NCBI RefSeq assembly: GCF_014197255.1
Contig: NZ_JACIFE010000005.1
Coordinates: 1 to 64,000 of the forward strand
DNA from: Bartonella fuyuanensis
Lineage (GTDB): Bacteria; Pseudomonadota; Alphaproteobacteria; Rhizobiales; Rhizobiaceae
DNA: 64,000 bases
Direction of reading: 5' to 3'
How positions within the stretch are numbered: position 1 is the first letter of the stretch; every line of letters starts with the position of its first letter. A model generated the notes under the pieces. It had not been told where the DNA came from. It did not search any database and saw only the letters and a list, made by a program, of their open reading frames with translations. Positions 55,282 to 64,000 of the stretch are shown piece after piece. The position numbers and the translations under genes were made by a program.

Positions 55282-56574
55282 TTATGTCTCAATGTTTTTT
55301 TGCAATACAGATAAAAAGAAACCATCCGTTTGTGTTGTTGCGGGTGATAAAGTAAGTCCATAATCTGAAAAGACTGGTTGCACAGGAGAAAAACTAAAAT
55401 GCTTCTGCCAAAGGGCCTGCATATCTATTGGATAAAAATGAGAATGTTGTTGAAGGAAATGGAAAATTTGTTCCTCATTTTCATCTGCAAAAAGAGAACA
55501 AGTAATATAGATTAAACGCCCTTTTGGCTTAAGATAAGCTATAGCTTCATTCAAAATAGCCCACTGTTCTGTTTGGCGTTGTTTTACCTGTTCTAATGTT
55601 AAACGCCATTTCGCATCTGGACGACGACGCCATGTTCCTGTGCCACTACATGGTACGTCCAGTAAAACTCTATCCATCTGACCTGTTAATGGCTTTAATT
55701 CTTCTCTTTGCGCCCGTATTTGTACATTACGAACACCCGCGCGTCGGAGACGATCAAAAATAGAAGCTAAGCGCGCTTTATCAGAATCATAAGCATAAAT
55801 TTGCCCACGATTGTTCATATCGGAAGCTAAAGCTAATGTCTTTCCACCAGCACCTGCACAATAATCCAATACCTGCATGCTTTCTTGCGCTTCTACAAGA
55901 TGAGCAACAATTTGAGATCCTAAATCCTGTATTTCAAAATATCCTTTTCGAAAAGCTGGTTCAACGTGAACATTAGGATGACGGTTAAACCTTTCAATCG
56001 GTGCAATTCTTAAAGCTTGTTGAAACCATGATAGAGCTTGAGATTTAGTTTTTGCTAATTCTCTCAGCACTTTCTTTGGTGTTGCCTTTAGAGTATTGAC
56101 TCGCAAATCTAAAGAAGGACGAGTTGCTAACGCAGCAGCTTCAGTGATCCAATTATCGCCAAATAAAGGCTGTAGATGTGCCTGACACCATCGGGGAATA
56201 TCACCACGAATATAATCTGGTGCATCCACTAATTGCCTCCTTTGCCACGATTGGCGTTGTTTATCCTCTAATAATTGCGGAGCAAACCGATCTCCTTCTA
56301 ACGCACTATCTATTTGCTCTAATGTCATTTTTCCAGTATCTAATAAGGTAGCAAAAACAATATTTTGAATATCATCACTCTGCATACGCCATTGCAAAGA
56401 ATATCGTCTTCTTAAAACATCATAAACAATTGTACTAATAGCTGCGCGATCATCTGCTCCTGCAAAGCGATGTGAAAGCCCCCAGTCCTTTAAAGTTTCT
56501 CTTACTGGACGATGTCTAACTTCTATCTCTTTGAGAACATCGATTGCTGCTTGTAAACGCCCACCTAATCGCAT
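55282..56574 (-). CDS. rsmB: RsmB/NOL1/NOP2/Sun-type RNA cytosine-5 methyltransferase
   Basis: A 430-aa RNA m5C methyltransferase. SAM motif I is VLDYCAGAGGKTLALA; the catalytic cysteines are in DVPCSGTGTWRRRPD and ITCSLFADENEEQ. The N-terminal helical part replaces a full NusB domain. It lies between guaA and guaB. The 16S rRNA C967 target is by family analogy. Confidence 0.88.
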   Translation of the reverse strand: MRLGGRLQAAIDVLKEIEVRHRPVRETLKDWGLSHRFAGADDRAAISTIVYDVLRRRYSLQWRMQSDDIQNIVFATLLDTGKMTLEQIDSALEGDRFAPQLLEDKQRQSWQRRQLVDAPDYIRGDIPRWCQAHLQPLFGDNWITEAAALATRPSLDLRVNTLKATPKKVLRELAKTKSQALSWFQQALRIAPIERFNRHPNVHVEPAFRKGYFEIQDLGSQIVAHLVEAQESMQVLDYCAGAGGKTLALASDMNNRGQIYAYDSDKARLASIFDRLRRAGVRNVQIRAQREELKPLTGQMDRVLLDVPCSGTGTWRRRPDAKWRLTLEQVKQRQTEQWAILNEAIAYLKPKGRLIYITCSLFADENEEQIFHFLQQHSHFYPIDMQALWQKHFSFSPVQPVFSDYGLTLSPATTQTDGFFLSVLQKNIET

Positions 56575-56973
56575 TCATTTCTCCCATTAAATGATATCAG
56601 CTTCTTATTACAAAATGAAATTTTCTCAAAACCATCAAAAATTTAAATTCAATATTTAAATGATCTGGCTATACTTTATTTATTAAGATCGAATTTAGAG
56701 TTATTAGATTTTTCCTTTCATCTTCTATCCATCTGCTTTTTATCCTGCTAAAATACATAAAATGCCCTCACACTAAAAGATACACTGCTGGCCATAAAGA
56801 ACTTCTTTTCACTATAAATTACGAAAAAAATAAAAAACTTCTAAATAAGATTAGATAAGTTCAATTTTATGCTCAGCAAAAAATTAACTTTTTAGAAAAT
56901 ACTTGGAACCACTATTTGGTATGACCGTTTTTACTATACTGGCAACTGCCAGATAATTTAAAAGGAGAAAATA

Positions 56974-57120
56974 ATGACTTATAACAATGCAAAAACAACT
57001 TCATCTAAAAGCCGTAACAATACAATGCCCTCAGACAATGGAAAGAAATCCATTCAAAGTGATCAGACAAATACTCGCCAACGTGCGTCCAAGACAGGAC
57101 GGAAGACAACAAAAAGTTAA
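56974..57120 (+). CDS. Small basic protein of 48 aa, unknown function
   Basis: ATG to TAA with AAAGGAG seven bases before the start. The product is rich in Lys, Arg, Ser, Thr, Asn and Gln and has almost no hydrophobic residues, so it is probably disordered and could bind nucleic acid. A strong terminator follows 23 bases later. It is transcribed against guaB and rsmB. The free-standing arrangement (ribosome binding site, ORF, terminator) supports a real gene. I do not recognise a family. Confidence 0.7.
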   Translation: MTYNNAKTTSSKSRNNTMPSDNGKKSIQSDQTNTRQRASKTGRKTTKS

Positions 57121-57143
57121 TTCTAATTTTATATAGTCTTCCA

Positions 57144-57180
57144 GAAAGAATTAGAGGTTAAAACTCTAATTCTTTCTTTT
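57144..57180 (+). terminator. Intrinsic terminator after the 48-aa gene
   Basis: A 13-bp perfect stem GAAAGAATTAGAG (57144-57156) / CTCTAATTCTTTC (57164-57176) with a 7-nt loop is followed by TTTTC. The most perfect hairpin of its kind in the window. Confidence 0.85.
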
Positions 57181-57204
57181 CTAGATTATTACTCCAAATC
57201 ACAC

Positions 57205-57244
57205 AAAAAAAGCTTAGAATCTCTCCTTTGTTTGCAGGAGATTT
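57205..57244 (-). terminator. Candidate terminator after guaB
   Basis: On the minus strand AATCTCCT pairs with AGGAGAGATT (two-base bulge) around an A-rich loop, followed after six bases by TTTTTTT. It lies 38-77 bases past the guaB stop. Confidence 0.6.
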
Positions 57245-57281
57245 TACTATCTATGCGATATGACGCTAGGCTCTTATTCCT

Positions 57282-58907
<1,626 letters not shown>

Positions 58908-58929
58908 TTAAAAAGTGGTTTATAAAAAT

Positions 58930-60501
58930 TTACAATTGTGATTCAATAGGTAGCCAACTTATTATTCTTGCAAATACCCGGCGCCAAAAATTGCTTTCTG
59001 GTTCACAATCAATGCTATACTGTTTTTTATTTTCGATAAAATCCCAATAAATACGATTATTATCACCAAGACGAAGATGATAACTCATTTCTCCTGTTGT
59101 TTCTTCGGAAAACAACAAATCTAACCTCGCTGTAATAGGAGCACATTCAAAAAGAATTCCCATTTCTGTGTTTAATGCTGCCGATCTAGGATCAAAGTTT
59201 AAAGATCCAATAAAAGCTGTTTTACGATCAACTAAAAAAGCTTTGGTGTGTAAACTGGCTTTACTCGATCGAAACAATCGTAACCCATGGATGTTGCCTT
59301 CCGCTTTTAATTCATAAAGCTTAACACCACTTTTCAACAGTGCCTTACGATATGCTACATAACCACCATGCACCAATGCCACATCAGTTGCTGCTAAGGA
59401 ATTCGTGAGAATTTTAACATCAACACCCTTTGAAACCAACTTACTAAAATTCTGTGTACCAACCTTGCCAGGAACAAAATAAGGTGACGTAATCTGAACT
59501 GTTTTTTGGGCATTTCCAATAACCGTTGAGAGTGCTTTCATAAGCCAATTGCTTGCTTTTTTACGCAATACTTTTTCTGGAGGATCAGAAAGAACAACAA
59601 CTTTTTCTGCTAAAAATAACCGCTTTCCTATTTGGATAAAACAATCAAAATTAATGTGCTCTTTTACATAATCTAAATAAACTTTTGCAGCCTTAGAATC
59701 TCGAAATTTTCTTAATTTATCTTTCCAATGGCTAAGGTCACTTGCGCTTTTAGGAACAACCAAAGTATGAATTGGCAAAACAACAGCGCTATTCCAAAAA
59801 TCATCAAAGATACTTTCCACTTTTTTAACTGAGGGACCGATTAGCATCAAATCTAAATCTCTAAAATGGGATTCTTCATCAGCATCAAAATAAGAATCTG
59901 CAAGATTACGCCCTCCTACAAAAGCAATCCTGCCATCAACAATAAAAGCTTTATTATGCATTCTACGTGTTACAGTAATTGCCCGTAACATAATTTCTAA
60001 ACCACGGCGTAACCCACCTTTACGAGATCGCCCTGGATTAAACATTCTCACCTCAATATGAGGGTGTTTATCTAGTGCAATATAAGCTGGATCACGTGCC
60101 TGAGCATTAATATCATCCAAAAGAAGCCGTACCCGTACACCCCGATCAGCTGCCTCAACTATTTCACTTAATAATAAGCGCCCCGTTAAATCATCGTCCC
60201 AAATATAATACATCAAATCAAGGCTACGCCCAGCCTCTGCAGCTCCGATTGCACGAACACAAAACGCATCCAAATTACTGATAATGAGGGAAAGAGCATC
60301 TTTATCAATCCCCAATCCATTTTCTTTCTCAGCTAATTGACTGACGAGACGATCAAGCTTGGTTTCATCTTTCTTAATAGGCAACGCATACGAACATTCC
60401 CCCTTAGCACTTTTCACAAAACGCCCATATGTGTAAATCGCTAACATAGATGCAACAAAAAAAAAGAGGATAAAACCAATAACAATCTGCAAAAGAGTCA
60501 A
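58930..60501 (-). CDS. Phospholipase D family protein (cardiolipin synthase-like)
   Basis: A 523-aa protein with one N-terminal membrane segment (residues 5-25) and two HKD motifs: HNKAFIVDGRIAFVGGRN (first half) and HTKAFLVDRKTAFIGSLN (second half). Such enzymes transfer phosphatidyl groups to make cardiolipin, or cleave phospholipids. The domain order and membrane anchor fit a bacterial cardiolipin synthase C-type enzyme. It could also be a secreted-type PLD, but no cleavable signal is evident. Confidence 0.85.
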   Translation of the reverse strand: MTLLQIVIGFILFFFVASMLAIYTYGRFVKSAKGECSYALPIKKDETKLDRLVSQLAEKENGLGIDKDALSLIISNLDAFCVRAIGAAEAGRSLDLMYYIWDDDLTGRLLLSEIVEAADRGVRVRLLLDDINAQARDPAYIALDKHPHIEVRMFNPGRSRKGGLRRGLEIMLRAITVTRRMHNKAFIVDGRIAFVGGRNLADSYFDADEESHFRDLDLMLIGPSVKKVESIFDDFWNSAVVLPIHTLVVPKSASDLSHWKDKLRKFRDSKAAKVYLDYVKEHINFDCFIQIGKRLFLAEKVVVLSDPPEKVLRKKASNWLMKALSTVIGNAQKTVQITSPYFVPGKVGTQNFSKLVSKGVDVKILTNSLAATDVALVHGGYVAYRKALLKSGVKLYELKAEGNIHGLRLFRSSKASLHTKAFLVDRKTAFIGSLNFDPRSAALNTEMGILFECAPITARLDLLFSEETTGEMSYHLRLGDNNRIYWDFIENKKQYSIDCEPESNFWRRVFARIISWLPIESQL

Positions 60502-60906
60502 AGAGGATAAACTTTCTATTTTTAAGCTATCGTATCACCAATAATACTAACGATAATACTAAAACTAATCATTTTATCTTAATCGTGCAGCAGATAATAA
60601 TGCTATTTTTTGCTTAAGAGAATATAAACTTAATATTTATGATGCAAAAATTTTAGCTGTAATACCTAAAAACTAAAAAATTCCTCTTAGATTTGATAAT
60701 GCAAACTTAACTAAAGTAGTATCAATTGAAACAAAAAGTCAAAATAATTAAATAAAATTTATATTTGATTAGCTATAAAATCATCCTCAATACATAAACT
60801 TTACAATAAATAATTGCTTGCTTAAGTATCTCTCCACGGTTTTTATCAAAAGCCACTCTATTTTCTGAAAATCATGCTTTTCATGAAAAGAAATCTGTTA
60901 TAAATT
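60502..60906. other. Intergenic region, no supported gene
   Basis: 405 bp of AT-rich sequence between the PLD gene and the regulator. Near 60540 there is a short direct repeat (AATACTAACGATAATACTA). I see no gene, tRNA or terminator. Confidence 0.45.
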
Positions 60907-62286
60907 CTATTTCCATTCTTGATTTCTTATTGCTCTCAATTCTTCCATTTTTCTATAAAGTGTAGAGCGACCGATATGAAGGCGGCGCGCAATCTCACTC
61001 ATATGTCCTTTATAATGTTTAACTGCTTTCTCGATAATATCATGTTCCATTTCTGCAAAAGTACGCACATGTCCATCAGTATTCAAAAATTGGATCGATT
61101 CTTGTTCATTATCTTCTTGCATATCACCCTCAATGATATTAGGAGCATTCATTAATGAACTTCCCATTAATTGGGGAAAATCTCGAACAGTTAATAATGG
61201 TCCTTCACTGAGTAAAATCGCACGAAATAAAAATTTTTCAAGTTCATTTCTATTGCCAGGCCAATCATACTGCATAAGTAAAGACAGAGCCGAACCTGCT
61301 AAACCATGGACATGTGATCGCCCTGTTTCCGCAATAATGTGATCAATCAAACATTGTGTAATCTCTGGAAAATCATCCCTTAATTCTCGTAAAGCAGGAA
61401 CGCTAACAGACAAATGAGAAAATTGTTCAAACAAACTATGCAAAAAAAAGTTCTCTTTAACTAAGTCCTTTAAATGCGATGTTGAAATAGCAATAATCCG
61501 AAAAGGAGAAATTTTCCCTTTTGTATCCCTTTCTTTAAGATAATGAGCAAACCGTTTTTGTTGGATGGGCTCAAGTCGATCAATATCACAAAGGCAAAGT
61601 GTGCCTTTTTCAAGCGAAGAAACTAATGGTAAAAATTCTTTAAACCATTGTTGTTTTTCCTCTTCTGGATCCACGATAGCTGAACATTGAAAGCGAATAA
61701 AAACACCCTCCGAGAATAAGCTCTCATGATGAATAATCCGAGCTAAGGTCTCACGTCCTGTTCCAACTTCACCTTCTATCAAAAGATTCTGTGAAGAAGC
61801 CGCTGCTTCTTTCGATTGTTCTAAAACTATCTGCATAACTTTACTTTTTATACAAAGGTCAGAAAACCGTAAATGATTCTCTTTCTTTCGTCGAATATCC
61901 CGAACCTCATGCTCCAAAGCTGAAATGAGAGCAAGAACATCCAAAGTAACTCTTACTCGTAATAATGTTACTGGTTGAATCCAATAATCAATAGCTCCGG
62001 CTGTTAAAGCTTTCTGGAGTAAATCCTGATTCTCATGTTGTGCTATAACAATAATAGGAACAGAAACACCAGCAACTCTAATCATTTTAATCAAATCGCT
62101 TACACTCAAATCGCTCATAACGATATCAAGGAGCGCAAGGACAATGTTTTTACGCCTGTGTAAAAGATCAATCGTACGGAGACCATTTTCTGCTTCAATG
62201 ACACGATAACCAAAACCTCGGAGCATAGTAGAAAGCTCTATACGCCTTCCATAATCTTCACTCGCAACAAGAATGGGACCAACCAT
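60907..62286 (-). CDS. NtrC-like response regulator with degenerate receiver and AAA+ domains
   Basis: A 459-aa protein with receiver (1-120), AAA+ (about 145-375) and C-terminal Fis-type helix-turn-helix (MSEIARRLHIGRSTLYRK). The receiver keeps a phosphoacceptor-like D54, but the usual conserved Lys is Gln (YWIQPV). In the AAA+ domain the Walker A Lys is Arg (GEVGTGRE, 172-179), the Walker B reads CLCDIDRL, and the GAFTGA loop that contacts sigma-54 is missing. So it probably does not activate sigma-54 promoters; it may bind DNA as a repressor or ordinary activator. No sensor kinase is next to it. Confidence 0.82.
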   Translation of the reverse strand: MVGPILVASEDYGRRIELSTMLRGFGYRVIEAENGLRTIDLLHRRKNIVLALLDIVMSDLSVSDLIKMIRVAGVSVPIIVIAQHENQDLLQKALTAGAIDYWIQPVTLLRVRVTLDVLALISALEHEVRDIRRKKENHLRFSDLCIKSKVMQIVLEQSKEAAASSQNLLIEGEVGTGRETLARIIHHESLFSEGVFIRFQCSAIVDPEEEKQQWFKEFLPLVSSLEKGTLCLCDIDRLEPIQQKRFAHYLKERDTKGKISPFRIIAISTSHLKDLVKENFFLHSLFEQFSHLSVSVPALRELRDDFPEITQCLIDHIIAETGRSHVHGLAGSALSLLMQYDWPGNRNELEKFLFRAILLSEGPLLTVRDFPQLMGSSLMNAPNIIEGDMQEDNEQESIQFLNTDGHVRTFAEMEHDIIEKAVKHYKGHMSEIARRLHIGRSTLYRKMEELRAIRNQEWK

Positions 62287-62469
62287 AATGTCAATAATCT
62301 CCTTTGAGACTACTCAGCGGCTTAATGTAAAAATTGTTGTAAATCATAAGAAATATTTCACCTCTTGTGTTTCACTTCTGAACTTTGCCAAGCTGTTAAT
62401 TAAATACAACATTAAGGCATTTTTTTCCATTTTTTTGCTTTTTCATTGATTTTTATCAAATTTTTCATA

Positions 62470-62499
62470 TTGACTCATGGTGTAATTTAATAATGTTAT
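62470..62499 (+). promoter_or_regulatory. Candidate promoter for the lipoprotein gene
   Basis: TTGACT (62470-62475) and TGTTAT (62494-62499) with an 18-base spacer lie about 40 bp before the small lipoprotein gene. Confidence 0.4.
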
Positions 62500-62539
62500 A
62501 GCAACTAAAGAGCAAAATAAGCTAAATAGAGTGAAACAA

Positions 62540-62899
62540 ATGAAACATACCTATCATATTTTATGTCTTACAATCACCTCTTGTCTATTAAGTGCCTGTA
62601 GCTTTTCGCAATATTATAGCCCAAATATGCCAACTGGAATTGATGGAAAATGGGTTGATGAAAATGGTATTATTTCCTCTTTCCACAACGGTGTTTTTGA
62701 AACGCATGCAGCGGATACAGAAGAAAAACTATCAGAAGGAGTATATAATTATCTCAATGCTCAAAATATAGAAATTGAAATACGCTCTATTCTCCGTGGG
62801 ACAATCTCTAAAGTTCATTGCACAATATCATATGACGCTACACAACTTCTCTGCGCGTCACAGACAGGAGCACAGTTTTTTCTTCAGCGAAAATCTTAA
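62540..62899 (+). CDS. Small lipoprotein of unknown function
   Basis: About 120 aa. The N-terminal signal ends in a lipobox LLSAC, so the mature protein would start with a lipidated Cys. The rest (GIDGKWVDENGIISSFHNGVFET) resembles small rhizobial outer-membrane lipoproteins with a beta-rich domain, but I cannot name a family. Starts at GTG 62531 and ATG 62540 are possible; I chose the ATG. It is divergent from the degenerate regulator. Its acylation would depend on lnt. Confidence 0.75.
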   Translation: MKHTYHILCLTITSCLLSACSFSQYYSPNMPTGIDGKWVDENGIISSFHNGVFETHAADTEEKLSEGVYNYLNAQNIEIEIRSILRGTISKVHCTISYDATQLLCASQTGAQFFLQRKS

Positions 62900-63175
62900 A
62901 CAAAATATTAATTAAAGCTTCTTTTAAAAGAAGAGAACATACAGACATGAACCAAGAGATGAGCATTTCTCCTCCTGATAGAAATTGCCTTTAAAATAAG
63001 CAAAGAAACTCATACAATCTCTATCTGTAGAATTTTCCAAGCAATTGTGTAATGCGTGAAATAATCATTTTCCTCTATAAAATATCAGCAAAGCCACTTC
63101 ACAATAAAATTACAACTTTGCCTCGTTCAATCTATTTCAATCTAAAAGAACATTTTACTTGATGAGAAATTTAAT

Positions 63176-64000
63176 TTAAGCAGCACCAATGCGTAAAAGA
63201 TCATGAAAATGAACAATTCCTATCGGTTTCTTATCTTCAACCACGAAAAATGCACCAATATGATGATCATTAATAAAAGCTGTTGCTGCACCAACAAGTG
63301 TATTTGGCTTTACAACTTTAGGAGCTTTTGTCATCACTTCATCAACATTAAATTTTGATAAATTAAAATGAATATTACGTGCAAGATCACCATCAGTCAC
63401 AATGCCGATTAGTTCACCTTTTTGATTCACAACACCAACACAACCAAAATGTTTTTTCACCAAAACATCCATAGCTTCAATCATAGCTGTTCCCTGCATA
63501 ACCAGAGGAATACTATCACCCTCATGCATAATATCACACACATATTTAAGGTTTGCACCAAGGGAACCACCAGGATGATATATTTTGAAATCCGTTGCAG
63601 TAAAACCACGCATTTCTAAAAGAGAAACTGCTAATGCATCGCCCATTGCCAATTGCATAATTGTTGAAGTTGTGGGAGCTAAACCATGGGGGCAAGCTTC
63701 TTCTATCTTTGGTAATAATAGAACAATATCAGCTTGTCGTCCTAATACAGAGTACTCACTTGATGTCACTGCAATAAGGGGAATACGAAAACGTGCGGCA
63801 TAACTCATAATGCCACTTAACTCTTGAGTTTCACCAGACCATGATAAAGCAAGAATAACATCATCAGATCCAATCATACCAAGATCACCATGATTGGCTT
63901 CTGCAGCATGAACAAAAAAGGCAGGCGTTCCAGTTGAAGCTAAAGTTGCTGCAATTTTTGTTCCTATATGACCACTTTTCCCAAGACCAGTAATGACTAC
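63176..64000 (-). CDS. kdsD: Arabinose-5-phosphate isomerase, KdsD/KpsF family (partial)
   Basis: Makes arabinose-5-phosphate for Kdo, a lipid A core sugar. The SIS domain is visible: VITGLGKSGHIGTKIAATLA near the window edge, HGDLGMI and SWSGETQEL. Two CBS domains follow (from about VCDIMHEGDSIPLV to the C-terminus). The open frame continues without a stop to 64000, so the 5' end lies outside the window; 274 codons are visible. Confidence 0.92.
   Translation of the reverse strand, partial: VVITGLGKSGHIGTKIAATLASTGTPAFFVHAAEANHGDLGMIGSDDVILALSWSGETQELSGIMSYAARFRIPLIAVTSSEYSVLGRQADIVLLLPKIEEACPHGLAPTTSTIMQLAMGDALAVSLLEMRGFTATDFKIYHPGGSLGANLKYVCDIMHEGDSIPLVMQGTAMIEAMDVLVKKHFGCVGVVNQKGELIGIVTDGDLARNIHFNLSKFNVDEVMTKAPKVVKPNTLVGAATAFINDHHIGAFFVVEDKKPIGIVHFHDLLRIGAA

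Overview
The window looks like a stretch of chromosome from a Bartonella-type alphaproteobacterium (Hyphomicrobiales/Rhizobiales). The DNA is clearly AT-rich and the gene blocks are typically rhizobial: lnt / XRE regulator / metK, rimP-nusA-ylxR-infB-rbfA-truB, ppiC next to secA and fur, and a class Ib nrdHIEF operon. Long decaying intergenic regions and pseudogene fragments are what one expects of a host-restricted, shrinking genome. The genus is inferred from gene content and protein character; I could not run a comparison.

Layout. 226-9956 (+) carries tRNA and translation housekeeping genes (tsaB, rimI, miaB, phoH, ybeY, corC/tlyC, lnt, an XRE regulator, metK, trmB). 10041-17046 (+) is the rimP-nusA-ylxR-infB-rbfA-truB cluster, preceded by a terminator-like hairpin. 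17517-19144 (-) is a decayed MFS exporter. 19455-23228 (+) is rpsO, pnp and an RsmC-like methyltransferase. 23247-25139 (-) is the hslVU protease. 25357-29873 (+) holds an asparaginase, coaA, an M17 aminopeptidase and an NlpC/P60 hydrolase. 29874-31306 is a gene desert with a tyrosine integrase remnant. 31307-34164 (-) is mutT, argJ and a parvulin isomerase. 34577-39884 (+) is secA, fur/mur, prfA and prmC. 39881-43630 (-) is nrdHIEF. 44264-46819 (+) is the znuCBA zinc importer. 47612-53431 (-) is ugpBAEC plus ugpQ for glycerol-3-phosphate and glycerophosphodiester use. 53598-58781 (-) is guaA, an RsmB-type methyltransferase and guaB, with a 48-codon gene on the other strand. 58930-64000 holds a phospholipase-D family protein, an unusual NtrC-like regulator, a small lipoprotein, and kdsD/kpsF running off the right edge.

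Metal and nucleotide themes meet in the middle. A perfect 20-bp inverted repeat that reads as two Zur-type boxes lies in front of znuCBA. A perfect NrdR-like palindrome lies in the same intergenic region, far upstream of nrdH, with two micro-ORFs with good ribosome binding sites between it and nrdH. A Fur/Mur-family regulator follows secA.

I found no CRISPR array, rRNA, tRNA or intact insertion sequence, and no obvious new defence system. The best leads are regulatory (rimP attenuator, nrdH leader micro-ORFs, twin Zur boxes), a 48-aa basic protein gene with its own strong ribosome binding site and terminator, a regulator whose receiver and AAA+ domains have both lost key residues, a three-copy diverged intergenic repeat, and phage-type relics.
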